Assembly (NCBI RefSeq): GCF_949298305.1
Contig: NZ_CASFWU010000036.1
Location: 1 to 61,325 of the forward strand
From: an uncultured Bacteroides sp.
GTDB lineage: Bacteria > Bacteroidota > Bacteroidia > Bacteroidales > Bacteroidaceae
Length of the DNA stretch: 61,325 nucleotides
Direction: 5' to 3'
The position numbers and the translations under genes are program-made. Under the pieces are notes generated by a model that was not told where the DNA came from, ran no database searches, and was given only the letters and a program-made list of their open reading frames with translations. Of this stretch, positions 7,993 through 17,504 are shown piece after piece (positions within the stretch are counted from its first letter, which is position 1; each line of letters opens with the position of its first letter).

Positions 7993-9918
7993 ATGAATTA
8001 CGGATATGTGAAAGTGGCGGCGGCTGTGCCCCGCGTCAAGGTGGCGGATTGTAACTTCAATGCCGGACAGATAGAAAAAGAGATTATCATTGCCGACGGG
8101 AAGGGAGTTCAGATTATTGTTTTCCCCGAACTGTCCATTACGGGCTATACGTGTGGTGACCTTTTTGCGCAGCAACTGTTGCTGGAAGAGGCCGAGATGG
8201 GACTGATACAGGTGTTGAACAATACCCGTCAGCTGGACATAATATCTATATTGGGCATGCCTGTTCCTCTGAACGGAGCGTTGCTGAATGCGGCTGTCGT
8301 CATACAGAAGGGAAGGGTGCTGGGCGTGGTTCCCAAAACATATCTTCCCAACTACAAGGAGTTTTACGAGAAGCGTTGGTTCACCTCGGCTTGCGAAATT
8401 ACAGAGACGAGTGTGCGTCTGTGCGGGCAGGTGGTACCTATGGGGCGCAACCTGCTGTTTGAGACTTCCGACACGACCTTCGGCATTGAAATCTGTGAAG
8501 ACCTGTGGGCACCCGTTCCTCCCAGTTCCGCCTTGGCGCTTCAGGGGGCTGAGATAATCTTCAATCTGTCTGCCGACGATGAGGCCATCGGGAAGCATGC
8601 TTATCTCCGTTCCCTCATCGGCCAGCAGTCGGCCCGCTGCATTGCGGGCTATGTGTTCAGCTCCTGCGGGTTCGGCGAGTCTACGACCGATGTCGTGTTC
8701 GCCGGCAACGGCCTGATTTACGAAAACGGAAAGCTGCTGGCTTCGGGTGAGCGTTTTTCTTTCGACGAGCAGGTCGTGGTGAGTGAGATAGACGTGGAAT
8801 TTCTCCGTACGGAGCGCAGGGTGAACACAACCTTTGGTTCCTGCCGTTCGTTTACGGCATCGGAAGTTCCTGTGCGCATCTCGGCAGAATATGTCACACC
8901 CAAGGAGCTGAAGTTGACCCGTACCTTTGCTCCCCATCCGTTTGTGCCGCAGGGACCGACGCTGGATGAACGTTGCGAGGAGATTTTCTCCATCCAGACT
9001 TCCGGGCTGGCGCAAAGACTGGTGCATACGCATGCCAAAAGTGCGGTGGTAGGCATCTCGGGCGGTTTGGATTCTACGCTGGCCTTGCTGGTCTGCGTAC
9101 GGACGTTTGATAAGTTGGGATGGCCGCGCAAGGGAATCATCGGCGTCACCATGCCCGGATTCGGAACAACCGACCGCACCCATACCAACGCCGTCGACCT
9201 GATGAACTCGCTGGGAGTGACGGTGCGCGAGGTGAGCATCAAGGAAGCCTGCCTGTGCCATTTCAAGGATATCGGCCACGATGCGGAAGTACACGATGTC
9301 GTATATGAGAACTCGCAGGCGCGCGAGCGCACGCAGATACTGATGGACATAGCCAACCAGACGTGGGGCATGGTCATCGGCACGGGCGACCTTTCGGAGC
9401 TGGCTCTGGGTTGGGCTACTTACAACGGCGACCACATGTCCATGTACGGCGTCAACGGCAGTGTGCCCAAGACGCTGGTGAAGCATCTGGTGAAGTGGGT
9501 GGCCGGGCACGGTATGGACGAGGCTTCGCGTGCCACGTTGCTCGACATTGTGGACACGCCCATCAGCCCCGAACTGATACCTGCCGACGAAAACGGCAAC
9601 ATCAGGCAGATTACCGAAGACCTGGTAGGACCCTACGAACTGCACGACTTCTTCCTCTATTATTTCCTGCGCTGCGGTTTCCGTCCTTCCAAAATATTCT
9701 TCCTGGCGGCGCAGACCTTCAAGAACGTCTACGACGAGGAAACCATCAAGAAGTGGCTGTCCACCTTCTTCCGCCGTTTCTTCAACCAGCAGTTCAAGCG
9801 TTCCTGTCTGCCGGACGGCCCCAAGGTGGGCAGCATCTCCATCAGTCCGCGAGGCGACTGGAGAATGCCGAGCGACGCTTCGTCAGACTCCTGGTTGCGG
9901 GAAGTGGAGGCGTTGTAG
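7993..9918 (+). CDS. nadE: Glutamine-dependent NAD+ synthetase
   Basis: This 641-residue cytosolic enzyme makes NAD+ from nicotinate adenine dinucleotide, ATP and glutamine, the last step of NAD synthesis. The N-terminal nitrilase-like glutaminase domain carries the Glu46-Lys115-Cys168 triad (FPELSITGY, VPKTYLPNY, EICEDLW). The C-terminal synthetase domain has the ATP-pyrophosphatase P-loop SGGLDST at 356-362. Length fits the two-domain form. The ATG at 7993 gives the conserved start (MNYGYVKVAAAVP); a TATTTTTG -7 element lies at 7912-7919. It converges with the sugar transporter gene. Confidence 0.95.
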   Translation: MNYGYVKVAAAVPRVKVADCNFNAGQIEKEIIIADGKGVQIIVFPELSITGYTCGDLFAQQLLLEEAEMGLIQVLNNTRQLDIISILGMPVPLNGALLNAAVVIQKGRVLGVVPKTYLPNYKEFYEKRWFTSACEITETSVRLCGQVVPMGRNLLFETSDTTFGIEICEDLWAPVPPSSALALQGAEIIFNLSADDEAIGKHAYLRSLIGQQSARCIAGYVFSSCGFGESTTDVVFAGNGLIYENGKLLASGERFSFDEQVVVSEIDVEFLRTERRVNTTFGSCRSFTASEVPVRISAEYVTPKELKLTRTFAPHPFVPQGPTLDERCEEIFSIQTSGLAQRLVHTHAKSAVVGISGGLDSTLALLVCVRTFDKLGWPRKGIIGVTMPGFGTTDRTHTNAVDLMNSLGVTVREVSIKEACLCHFKDIGHDAEVHDVVYENSQARERTQILMDIANQTWGMVIGTGDLSELALGWATYNGDHMSMYGVNGSVPKTLVKHLVKWVAGHGMDEASRATLLDIVDTPISPELIPADENGNIRQITEDLVGPYELHDFFLYYFLRCGFRPSKIFFLAAQTFKNVYDEETIKKWLSTFFRRFFNQQFKRSCLPDGPKVGSISISPRGDWRMPSDASSDSWLREVEAL

Positions 9919-9941
9919 TGAGATAGAAAGAGTGTTCCGTT

Positions 9942-9972
9942 GGGCAATTCCCGTTCCGGGAGCGGGTTGCCC
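9942..9972 (+). terminator. Terminator-like hairpin after nadE
   Basis: GGGCAA...CCCG pairs with CGGG...TTGCCC, 23 bp after the nadE stop codon, followed by the T-rich CTTCTTATA. Confidence 0.5.
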
Positions 9973-9977
9973 GACTT

Positions 9978-10055
9978 CTTATAGCCGATTGCCCGGTTAC
10001 TTATAGGTAGTTATGCATTTACTTATAAGTAACCGGGCAATCGGCCATAGGTAGT
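9978..10055. repeat. 22-bp repeats containing a perfect 21-bp inverted repeat
   Basis: Three CTTATA-initiated units begin at 9978, 10000 and 10022 (spacing 22 bp). Within them the 21-bp arm 9985-10005 (CCGATTGCCCGG...) is the exact reverse complement of 10024-10044, with an 18-bp loop. The segment 10019-10032 is itself a perfect palindrome, TTACTTATAAGTAA. The element fills the gap between two convergent genes and may act as a two-way terminator. Confidence 0.85.
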
Positions 10056-10066
10056 TTGCTTCTTCT

Positions 10067-11437
10067 TTATTCGGTTTCTCCTTTGCTTTCCTTAATCAGA
10101 TATACGCAGGCGGCTCCGATGATGAGCATCACGCCGGCCATGACCAGCATGTTGATTTCGGGCGCCAGCGAGCCTTCGGGGGTGAACAGGCCGAGGATGG
10201 TGCCTCCCAGGGCTGCGGCCACAATCTGCGGGATGCAGATGGTGCCGTTGAACAAGCCCAGGTAGGTGCCCATGTGTCCGCCGCTCAGCGCGTTGGTCAG
10301 GATGGTGAACGGCAGGGCCAGCATGGCGGCCCAGGCGCATCCGATGAGCAGGAAGGAGACGAACAGCATGTACTGGCTGTGGATGAAGAAGGTGGAGATG
10401 AAACCGATGCCTCCCAATACCAGACTCAGCGAGTAGACCAGACGGCGGTCCTTGAACAGGGGAATGCAGATGGCCCACAGGACGGAGCCTATGGCCTGTA
10501 CGGCAAAGAGTACACCCACCCAGTTGGCGGCTTCCTGGTATTGCAGGCTGGTGGTGTCCAGCACCACTTTGCTCACTCCGTTCACCACGTGCTGGGTGGT
10601 GGGGGCGCCGAATACGTTGGCGGCAATGCTGCCGTTGGTGTAGGTCCACATGAACATGAAGGCAAACCAACAGAAGAACTGCACCAGGCCTACGGTCCAG
10701 AAGGCTTTGGGGGCTTTGACGAGCAGCTTCAGCATGTTGGTTTTCTCTTTTTCCTGCTCCTCGGTGATGCCGTGGTATTCGGCATACTCGGCAGGCGGCA
10801 TCTCCTTGACCTTGGCGGAGGTGTAGATGACACACAGGATGAGGATGGCGGCGCCGATGTAGAAGGAATAAATCACGGAGTCGGGAATGACACCCTGCGG
10901 CGCCGTGTTGCTGATGCCCGCCCAGGCGAAGAAGAAGGGAAAAAGATAGCCTACCAGGCTGCCGGCGTTGCAAAGGAAACTTTGGATGGAGTAGGCCAGG
11001 CCTTTCTGCTTTTCATTGACCATGTCTCCCACCATCATCTTGAACGGCTGCATGGCCATGTTGATGGAGGTGTCGAGGAACATGAGCGAAACCAGCCCGA
11101 AAATCATGGCCGTGCTGACCTGCATTCCGAAGCTGCCGGCATTGGGCAGCAGGCACATGACGAGCACGGCAATGAGCGAACCGATGAACAGGTAGGGGAT
11201 GCGCCGTCCGAAACGGGTCCAGGTCTTGTCGCTGGCGGCCCCCACAATGGGCTGCACGATGATGCCCGCCAAGGGAGGCAATATCCAGAAATAGCTCAGA
11301 CTGTGAGGGTCGGCTCCCAGGGTGGAGAAGATACGGCTGATGTTGGCACTTTGCAGGGCGTAGGCAATCTGTACGCCGAAGAAACCGAAGCTGATGTTCC
11401 ACAGCTTCCAAAAACTTAAATCGGGTTTAACTTTCAT
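10067..11437 (-). CDS. MFS sugar transporter, SLC45/GPH-like
   Basis: This 456-residue, 12-helix inner-membrane symporter probably brings oligosaccharides released by the PUL enzymes from periplasm to cytosol. The N-terminus (SFWKLWNISFGFFGVQIAYALQ) and the loop GAASDKTWTRFGRRIPYLF, a variant of the MFS G-x-x-x-D-(R/K)-x-G-R-R motif, are typical of bacterial relatives of the SLC45 sucrose/maltose transporters. It lies 56 bp downstream of the LacI-type regulator on the same strand with no -7 element between, so the two likely share a transcript. Confidence 0.88.
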   Translation of the reverse strand: MKVKPDLSFWKLWNISFGFFGVQIAYALQSANISRIFSTLGADPHSLSYFWILPPLAGIIVQPIVGAASDKTWTRFGRRIPYLFIGSLIAVLVMCLLPNAGSFGMQVSTAMIFGLVSLMFLDTSINMAMQPFKMMVGDMVNEKQKGLAYSIQSFLCNAGSLVGYLFPFFFAWAGISNTAPQGVIPDSVIYSFYIGAAILILCVIYTSAKVKEMPPAEYAEYHGITEEQEKEKTNMLKLLVKAPKAFWTVGLVQFFCWFAFMFMWTYTNGSIAANVFGAPTTQHVVNGVSKVVLDTTSLQYQEAANWVGVLFAVQAIGSVLWAICIPLFKDRRLVYSLSLVLGGIGFISTFFIHSQYMLFVSFLLIGCAWAAMLALPFTILTNALSGGHMGTYLGLFNGTICIPQIVAAALGGTILGLFTPEGSLAPEINMLVMAGVMLIIGAACVYLIKESKGETE

Positions 11438-11493
11438 GGTATAATTGTCTTTTTGAATTTGTTCTCTTGATTGGTTGTCGGTCCGTCGGGCGG

Positions 11494-12498
11494 CTATTTG
11501 GTCGTTCCTCGGATAACCAGGTTGGTGCGTACAATCTTGTTGCCGCTCTTATCGTTCCCTTCCAGCTTGTCTATCAGAATGCTGAACGCGTTTTTGCCCA
11601 CTTCCTCGCCGTGTTGCTCGATGGTGGTCAGTTTGGGGTCGGTATTCTGTGCGATGGCACCGTCCGTAAAGCCGCAGATGGAGACCTCGTCCGGTACCCG
11701 TGCGCCCACCAGTTTGCAGGCGTAGAGGATGCCCGATGCCGTTTCGTCGTTGATGGCGAAGAAACCGTCCGGACGGTTGGGGCTTTCCAGCAGGTCGGGG
11801 GTGATGGAGATGGCCCGTTCGCGGGTGTCGCACAGCTTCATCATACTGTCGTCCACCGGAATCTTGTATTTTTTCATGGCGTCCAGATAGCCGTTGCGGC
11901 GGTTTTTGGTAATCTCCAGATGGGGGGCGGAACCGTAGAAGAAAATGCGCTTGCATCCGGTCTGTATCATGTATTCCACGGCAGAGAATGAGCCGGCATA
12001 GTCGTCCACCACCACGCGGTCGGTTTTCAGTCCGGTGCAGATGCGGTCGTAGAAAATCACGGGTATATCGTTGTTGAGCAGTTCCTGATAATGTTCGTAT
12101 CGGGACGTTTCTTTGGCCAGAGAGGCGATGACACCGCAGACACGGGCAGCCAGAAACGACTGTACAATCTTTACTTCCTGTTCGTATGACTCGTTGCTTT
12201 GTGCCACCAATATGTTGTAGCCGGCTTGGGAGGCCGCTTCCTCCACACCGCTCAGTACGCAGGAGAAGAAGTGGTGTACCAGCTGGGGGATGATGATGCC
12301 GATGGTGTTGCTGCGGCTGGCACGGAGGTTGACGGCAAGCACATTGGGTTTATAGTTGTGGGCGCGGGCGTATTCGTGTACCAGGTCGCGGGTCTCCTGA
12401 CTGATGTCGGGATTGTTCTTAAGTGCCCTCGACACAGTGGAGACGGAAACGTTCAGTGCCCTGGCTATGTCTTTGATGGTAATCTGCGGTTTGTTCAT
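11494..12498 (-). CDS. LacI-family transcriptional regulator of the PUL
   Basis: This 334-residue protein has an N-terminal helix-turn-helix and hinge (ITIKDIARALNVSVSTVSRALKN, then DISQETRDLVHEYARAHNYKPN, residues 6-54) and a periplasmic-binding-protein-like sugar sensor (TIGIIIPQLVHHFFS... VIFYDRI... FAINDETASGILYACK... TTIEQHGEEVGK). It is transcribed away from the GH53 gene, and a promoter of the TATCTTTG type lies at 12528-12521 on the minus strand. LacI-type boxes stand before the GH53, SusC and GH13 genes, so this is their most likely regulator. The boxes lie far upstream of the -7 elements, which fits activation better than repression. Confidence 0.92.
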   Translation of the reverse strand: MNKPQITIKDIARALNVSVSTVSRALKNNPDISQETRDLVHEYARAHNYKPNVLAVNLRASRSNTIGIIIPQLVHHFFSCVLSGVEEAASQAGYNILVAQSNESYEQEVKIVQSFLAARVCGVIASLAKETSRYEHYQELLNNDIPVIFYDRICTGLKTDRVVVDDYAGSFSAVEYMIQTGCKRIFFYGSAPHLEITKNRRNGYLDAMKKYKIPVDDSMMKLCDTRERAISITPDLLESPNRPDGFFAINDETASGILYACKLVGARVPDEVSICGFTDGAIAQNTDPKLTTIEQHGEEVGKNAFSILIDKLEGNDKSGNKIVRTNLVIRGTTK

Positions 12499-12613
12499 AC
12501 GTACGATTTTGTTTGGGCTCCAAAGATAGTGTTTTTGCAGTATCTTTTTGCAAAAATAGCAGAAACAGAAAAAAGTCGCCTTATTCGTTGAGAATTATTG
12601 GTTTGGAACATTG

Positions 12614-12692
12614 TGCAAACGATTGCATGTTCATGGAAAACGGAAAGAAGAGTTGTGATGGGTGCAGTATCTGTCAAAATACCTTATATTTG
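12614..12692 (+). promoter_or_regulatory. LacI-type box and promoter of the GH53 gene
   Basis: The near-perfect palindrome TGCAAACGATTGCA (12614-12627; arms match 6 of 7) has the CG centre and AAnCGnTT core usual for LacI-family sites. The -7 element TATATTTG is at 12685-12692, 57 bp after the box. No TTTG is present at -33, as expected for a promoter that needs an activator. Confidence 0.75.
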
Positions 12693-12729
12693 CGGATATA
12701 ATTGCACAAATCAGATAAAAAGAAATGCT

Positions 12730-13890
12730 ATGAAACATTTTTTCGGAAGATTTATTTTGTTGGGAGCAACCCTTTTGGCGGTTGCCTGTAATGGCGGCAA
12801 TGACTCACAGAAGGAAGGTCAGAAGCCGGAGGACGGTTTTGTAAAGGGAGCAGACATCAGTTGGGTGACCGAGTTGGAGCAGCAGGGACATCGTTTCTAT
12901 AACGCTGCCGGTCAGGAACGCGAATGCACGGCATTGATGAAGGAATATGGACTGAATGCGGTGCGTCTGCGGGTATGGGTCAATCCGTCCGCTCACGACA
13001 ACTGGTGTAATAAGGAAGACCTGGTTGTGAAGGCCAAGCGTGCCAAGGACCTGGGAATGGACGTCATGGTGGACTTCCATTACAGCGACTGGTGGGCCGA
13101 CCCGGGCCAGCAGCACAAGCCGGCTGCCTGGAAAGGACTGGGGCTTGCCGAACTGAAGGCGGCCCTTGAGGCTCACACCGTGGACGTGCTGAATGCCTTG
13201 AAGGCCGTAGGGGTAACTCCCCGCTGGGTTCAGGTGGGCAATGAAATCAGGCCGGGCATGTTGTGGGACGAGGATGCATCGTTGAGCGGGGCTTCGTATG
13301 ACGTGAGGGAGTGTGACGTGAAAGACTCGGGCAGCACCTCGACGGCCGTGAAATATCCTGCCAACTGGGCCAATCTGGCTGCCTTTGTCAATACGGGTTA
13401 TGATGCGGTGAAGTCTGTCTTTCCCGATGCCGAAGTCATTGTCCATCTGGACAACGGCTATGACAACGGACTGTACACCTGGTTCTTCGACGAACTGAAG
13501 AAGAACGGGGGCAAATGGGATTTGATAGGCATGTCGCTCTATCCTTATTGGACCATGCAGGACAAACCTGAATATACGGCCGAAAAGACCATTACGGACT
13601 GCATTGCCAACATCAAGGCCGTGAGTGCCCGATACGGTTGCGATGTGATGCTGGTGGAGACGGGCATGGAGTGTGCGGACAATCAGGGAAAGTTGGCCGG
13701 AGAGACCGTGTTGCAGGAAGGGTACAAACAGTTGGCGCGCATCCTGAAAGAATGCCGGGATAACACGGACGGCCGTTGTCGGGGCGTGTTCTACTGGGAA
13801 CCGGAGTGCAAGCCCAGCCAATACAGACTGGGGGCGTTTACCGAGGACGGAAAGCCTACGGTGATAATGGATGCTTTCCTGGACTTTTAA
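12730..13890 (+). CDS. Arabinogalactan endo-beta-1,4-galactanase (GH53), lipoprotein
   Basis: The 386-residue enzyme cuts beta-1,4-galactan chains internally. An SpII signal (lipid Cys20 in TLLAVAC) places it on the outer membrane. GH53 signatures are clear: WVTELEQQG near the N-terminus, VDFHYSDWWADPGQQHKPAAW, the acid/base Glu172 in QVGNEIRPG, and the nucleophile Glu310 in LVETGMEC. The ATG at 12730 gives the lipoprotein signal and lies 37 bp after the -7 element; earlier in-frame codons precede the promoter. The GH2 beta-galactosidase follows 59 bp later and would finish the galacto-oligosaccharides. Confidence 0.94.
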   Translation: MKHFFGRFILLGATLLAVACNGGNDSQKEGQKPEDGFVKGADISWVTELEQQGHRFYNAAGQERECTALMKEYGLNAVRLRVWVNPSAHDNWCNKEDLVVKAKRAKDLGMDVMVDFHYSDWWADPGQQHKPAAWKGLGLAELKAALEAHTVDVLNALKAVGVTPRWVQVGNEIRPGMLWDEDASLSGASYDVRECDVKDSGSTSTAVKYPANWANLAAFVNTGYDAVKSVFPDAEVIVHLDNGYDNGLYTWFFDELKKNGGKWDLIGMSLYPYWTMQDKPEYTAEKTITDCIANIKAVSARYGCDVMLVETGMECADNQGKLAGETVLQEGYKQLARILKECRDNTDGRCRGVFYWEPECKPSQYRLGAFTEDGKPTVIMDAFLDF

Positions 13891-13949
13891 AAATCAAATT
13901 TCAGAATTCTGATTTCAGGAACCTTAAAAACTTTTGAATAGAAAGCGAT

Positions 13950-16424
13950 ATGAAACGAAAATGGATGGTGTGTTTGGGCTGTGCCCTTTTACCGTTGCTG
14001 GCATTGGGCCAGCGGACGGAAACCCTGTTGGAAAAGAACTGGAGATTTCATCAAGGTGATGTGCCCGAGGCAGTACAGGCCACTTATGATGACAGCCGTT
14101 GGCAGACGGTGACGGTGCCTCACGACTGGGCCATCTACGGTCCCTTCGACCGCAGTCACGACCTGCAGGAAGTGGCTGTGACGCAGAACTTCGAGCAACA
14201 GGCCTCGGTGAAAACCGGCCGTACGGGTGGACTCCCTTACGTGGGCGTGGGTTGGTATCGCACCCGTTTCGATGCCCCTGCCGACCAGCCGGTGACACTG
14301 GTCTTTGACGGTGCCATGAGCGAGGCACGCGTGTATGTCAACGGGCAGGAAGCCTGCTTCTGGCCTTTCGGCTACAATTCTTTCCACTGCGACGTTACAC
14401 CTTATTTAAATAGGGATGGCAAGAGCAACCTGTTGGCCGTAAGGCTGGAGAACCGTCCCCAATCATCACGCTGGTATCCGGGAGCCGGGCTTTACCGCAA
14501 CGTGCGTGTGGTGGTGACGGAGCCGGTGCATGTGCCTGTTTGGGGTACCCAGCTGACCACTCCCCATGTGGCTGCCGACTATGCTTCCGTCTGCCTGAAG
14601 ACGACCGTGGAGGGGGCAGGCGAGAAGGCGGTGCGGGTGGTGACGGACATCCTTTCGCCCGAAGGCAAAGTGGTGGCCAGTAAGGACAACACCTGTAAAA
14701 TCAGTCACGGGCAGCCTTTCGAGCAGAACTTCCTGGTGAACGGACCGCAACTCTGGTCGCCCGAGACACCTTATTTATATATGGCAGTTTCCAAATTGTA
14801 TGTAGATGGCCGTCAGGTGGACGAATATACTACCCGTTTCGGCATCCGCAGCATTGAGATTGTGGCGGACAAAGGCTTTTTCCTGAACGGGAAACACCGC
14901 AAGTTCCAGGGCGTATGCAACCACCACGATTTGGGCCCGTTGGGAGCCGCCGTGAATCGTGCCGCCCTTCGCCGCCAGCTGACGCTGCTGAAGGATATGG
15001 GTTGTGACGCCATCCGCACTTCCCACAACATGCCTGCGCCCGAATTGGTGGAGCTGTGTGACGAAATGGGCTTTATGATGATGGTCGAGCCTTTTGACGA
15101 GTGGGACATCGCCAAGTGCATGAACGGCTATCACCGCTACTTCAACGAATGGGCCGAGCGCGACATGGTGAACATGCTCCGTCAGTATCGCAACCATCCC
15201 AGCGTGGTGATGTGGAGCATCGGCAACGAGGTGCCCACCCAGTGCAGTCCTGAGGGCTACAAGGTGGCTTCATTCCTGCAGGACATCTGCCACCGTGAAG
15301 ACCCCACGCGCCCTGTCACCTGCGGTATGGACCAGGTGTCCTGTGTGCTGTCCAACGGCTTTGCGGCCATGCTCGACGTGCCCGGCCTGAACTACCGGAC
15401 GCACCGTTATGTGGAGACTTATGAGAAACTGCCGCAGAACATTGTACTTGGGTCGGAGACAGCCTCAACTGTCAGTTCGAGGGGAGTTTACAAATTTCCT
15501 GCGGAACTGAAGAAGCAGGCCATGTACGACGACCACCAGTCCTCCGGCTACGACTTGGAAGCCTGTTCGTGGTCCAACGTGCCCGACGAGGATTTTGCCT
15601 TGGCCGACGATTACGACTGGACCATCGGTCAGTTTGTCTGGACAGGTTTCGACTATCTGGGCGAACCTTCGCCTTACGACACCGACGCATGGCCCAGCCA
15701 CAGCTCCGTGTTCGGCATCATAGACCTGGCCGGCCTGCCCAAAGACCGCTACTATCTCTACCGCAGCATCTGGAACCGTCAGGCCCATACGCTGCACGTG
15801 CTGCCCCACTGGACGTGGCCTGGCAGGGAAGGGGAGAACACGCCGGTCTTTGTCTATACCGACTATCCCGAAGCCGAGCTGTTTGTCAACGGAAAGAGCT
15901 ACGGCAGGCAACGCAAACTGACGGCCGATGAGGCGCGTGCCTTGCAGGGAAAGGACTCTTTGTGGCTGCAGCGCCGCTACCGTCTGATGTGGACAGATGT
16001 GCCTTACGAACCGGGCGAACTGAAAGTCGTGGCCTATGACCGCACGGGCAAGGCGGCGGACGAAAAGGTGGTGCGTACGGCCGGCAAGCCCCATCACCTG
16101 GAACTGGTGGCTGACCGGATGAAACTCACTGCGGACGGCAAAGACTTGGCCTACATCACGGTTCGCGTGGTGGACAAGGACGGGAACTTGTGTCCCGCAG
16201 ACAGTCGTCTGGTCAGTTTCACGGTGAAGGGGGCAGGCACTTATCGGGCAGCCGCCAACGGCGACGCCACCTGCCTCGACCTGTTCCACCTGCCCCGTAT
16301 GCACGCCTTTAGCGGACAGCTGACGGCCATTGTGCAGAGCGGGACCGAAGCTGGAACGCTGGTGTTCGAGGCCAAGGCTCGCGGACTGAAGTCGGGCAAG
16401 CTGCAGTTGGAGGTTGCCCGCTGA
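13950..16424 (+). CDS. Beta-galactosidase, GH2 family
   Basis: This 824-residue exported enzyme (signal peptide to about residue 20, ALGQ) removes terminal beta-galactose. The order is: sugar-binding jelly roll (ENWRFHQG-like start, TVPHDWA), immunoglobulin-like domain, TIM barrel from about residue 305 with acid/base Glu427 (WSIGNEVPT) and nucleophile Glu503 (LGSETAS), then DUF4982-like and Ig-like C-terminal domains (from about 630 and 710). It is co-directional with the GH53 gene and should act on galactan oligosaccharides in the periplasm. No lipobox is present, unlike its upstream neighbour. Confidence 0.93.
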   Translation: MKRKWMVCLGCALLPLLALGQRTETLLEKNWRFHQGDVPEAVQATYDDSRWQTVTVPHDWAIYGPFDRSHDLQEVAVTQNFEQQASVKTGRTGGLPYVGVGWYRTRFDAPADQPVTLVFDGAMSEARVYVNGQEACFWPFGYNSFHCDVTPYLNRDGKSNLLAVRLENRPQSSRWYPGAGLYRNVRVVVTEPVHVPVWGTQLTTPHVAADYASVCLKTTVEGAGEKAVRVVTDILSPEGKVVASKDNTCKISHGQPFEQNFLVNGPQLWSPETPYLYMAVSKLYVDGRQVDEYTTRFGIRSIEIVADKGFFLNGKHRKFQGVCNHHDLGPLGAAVNRAALRRQLTLLKDMGCDAIRTSHNMPAPELVELCDEMGFMMMVEPFDEWDIAKCMNGYHRYFNEWAERDMVNMLRQYRNHPSVVMWSIGNEVPTQCSPEGYKVASFLQDICHREDPTRPVTCGMDQVSCVLSNGFAAMLDVPGLNYRTHRYVETYEKLPQNIVLGSETASTVSSRGVYKFPAELKKQAMYDDHQSSGYDLEACSWSNVPDEDFALADDYDWTIGQFVWTGFDYLGEPSPYDTDAWPSHSSVFGIIDLAGLPKDRYYLYRSIWNRQAHTLHVLPHWTWPGREGENTPVFVYTDYPEAELFVNGKSYGRQRKLTADEARALQGKDSLWLQRRYRLMWTDVPYEPGELKVVAYDRTGKAADEKVVRTAGKPHHLELVADRMKLTADGKDLAYITVRVVDKDGNLCPADSRLVSFTVKGAGTYRAAANGDATCLDLFHLPRMHAFSGQLTAIVQSGTEAGTLVFEAKARGLKSGKLQLEVAR

Positions 16425-16505
16425 CGGCTTTCTCTTCTTAGGAAATACTCTTCATGTCAGAAACGGACTCTTTATGTAAATAAACAGAGGCGTTCTGAGC
16501 ATCGG

Positions 16506-16571
16506 AACGGGAGTACGGGAATGTGTCAAGAAACAGGGAATATCCTGCTGAAACATTCCTGTACTCCCGTT
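16506..16571. repeat. Long inverted repeat after the beta-galactosidase gene
   Basis: The 19-bp arms 16506-16524 (AACGGGAGTACGGGAATGT) and 16553-16571 match at 18 of 19 positions, with a 28-nt loop. It may end or stabilise the GH53-GH2 transcript, though no T-run follows. Confidence 0.7.
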
Positions 16572-16577
16572 CTTGCT

Positions 16578-16662
16578 ACTATCTACTTTCCGGGTGCTAA
16601 CTATGGACTTTAGCCGCCTGACTATGGACTTGGGAGCGCTAATCAGGGACTTTCAAATACGG
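16578..16662. repeat. 21-22-bp tandem repeat array (four units)
   Basis: Units start at 16578, 16600, 16621 and 16642, with the shared start ACTATGGACTT or a variant and divergent second halves. They lie in the 1.08-kb gap before susC. The rest of 16663-16960 shows no gene or clear structure. Confidence 0.75.
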
Positions 16663-16960
16663 AGCAGAATTTGTTAAACCGTATCTGATGCTTCTGGGGG
16701 ATGGTGTGTATGCTGAAGGTGAAATTTATTCTATATATACAAGCATCTCTTCTAGTGGATAATGTTTGGTGAAATAGACGGAGTTCACCCGGAACGTGGC
16801 TGGTTACTAAAAATAGGCGTGCCGATATGCGTGTCAGATATTGTTATCGGCGGATGTGTGTTGGATAAGTCGGGAAAGCTTACAAATTGAGGGAAAATGA
16901 GATATCTTTTTAAATTATTGGAAATCAGCCGTTTATATTTTTGATTGTGGTGCTTCTATT

Positions 16961-17051
16961 GATAGTAGGCAACATTCGCATCGAAGGTAGGCGACCTTCG
17001 CCCTAATAGTAGGCGACCTTCGGCGCCAATGGAGGCAAGGCGGATAGCCGG
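16961..17051. repeat. 22-23-bp tandem repeat array (four units)
   Basis: Units at 16961 (22 bp), 16983, 17006 and 17029 (23 bp each) share the core TAGGCGACCTTCG. Unit two holds an interrupted palindrome (GAAGGT...ACCTTC). Small reading frames across it show no protein-like features. From 17052 to 17326 I see nothing recognisable. Confidence 0.78.
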
Positions 17052-17326
17052 AAATGGATAAATCTTGTCGTGCAGGTGCTTTCGTCTTCGTGTGATGTCT
17101 GTATTTATGACTATATAGATGTCGTCTCCACATTCTGCTCCCGGCTCGGTATCCAAAATCGGGGCAAGAGGCGTAAGGGACTTCTCCCCTCTTTTTATCC
17201 GGATGGTGTAAACTGTGCGCGTGAAACCTTTAACATACCAAATGGTTTTCGGACAGCCTCTCGAATGTATTCGTGGGATGTAGGGGCAGCGGTATTTGCG
17301 ATAATCCTCTTCCTGCATTCTTTTGA

Positions 17327-17403
17327 TGCAAACGATTGCATTGTTGCATAGGTGCCTTTTAACAGTTCTGCGGACAGACTTAAACGATAAACTTATACTT
17401 TTG
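17327..17403 (+). promoter_or_regulatory. LacI-type box and promoter of the susCDEF operon
   Basis: The 14-bp box TGCAAACGATTGCA at 17327-17340 is identical to that before the GH53 gene. The -7 element TACTTTTG is at 17396-17403, 55 bp after the box, and again no clear -33 TTTG is present. The leader to the susC start is about 90 nt. Confidence 0.78.
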
Positions 17404-17504
17404 TCTTGCTGCGCAGTGGGCTGTACGTAATGTTCCTGTGCGAGAGACGTCGAACTCTATTCGATAAAATAAATATTTATTGTTAACTTTAATTTTTTAG
17501 ATGC

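Noticed and set aside
16933..17351. Small open frames in the gap before susC
   Set aside because: They run over the 22-23-bp array and regulatory DNA and show no recognisable protein pattern.
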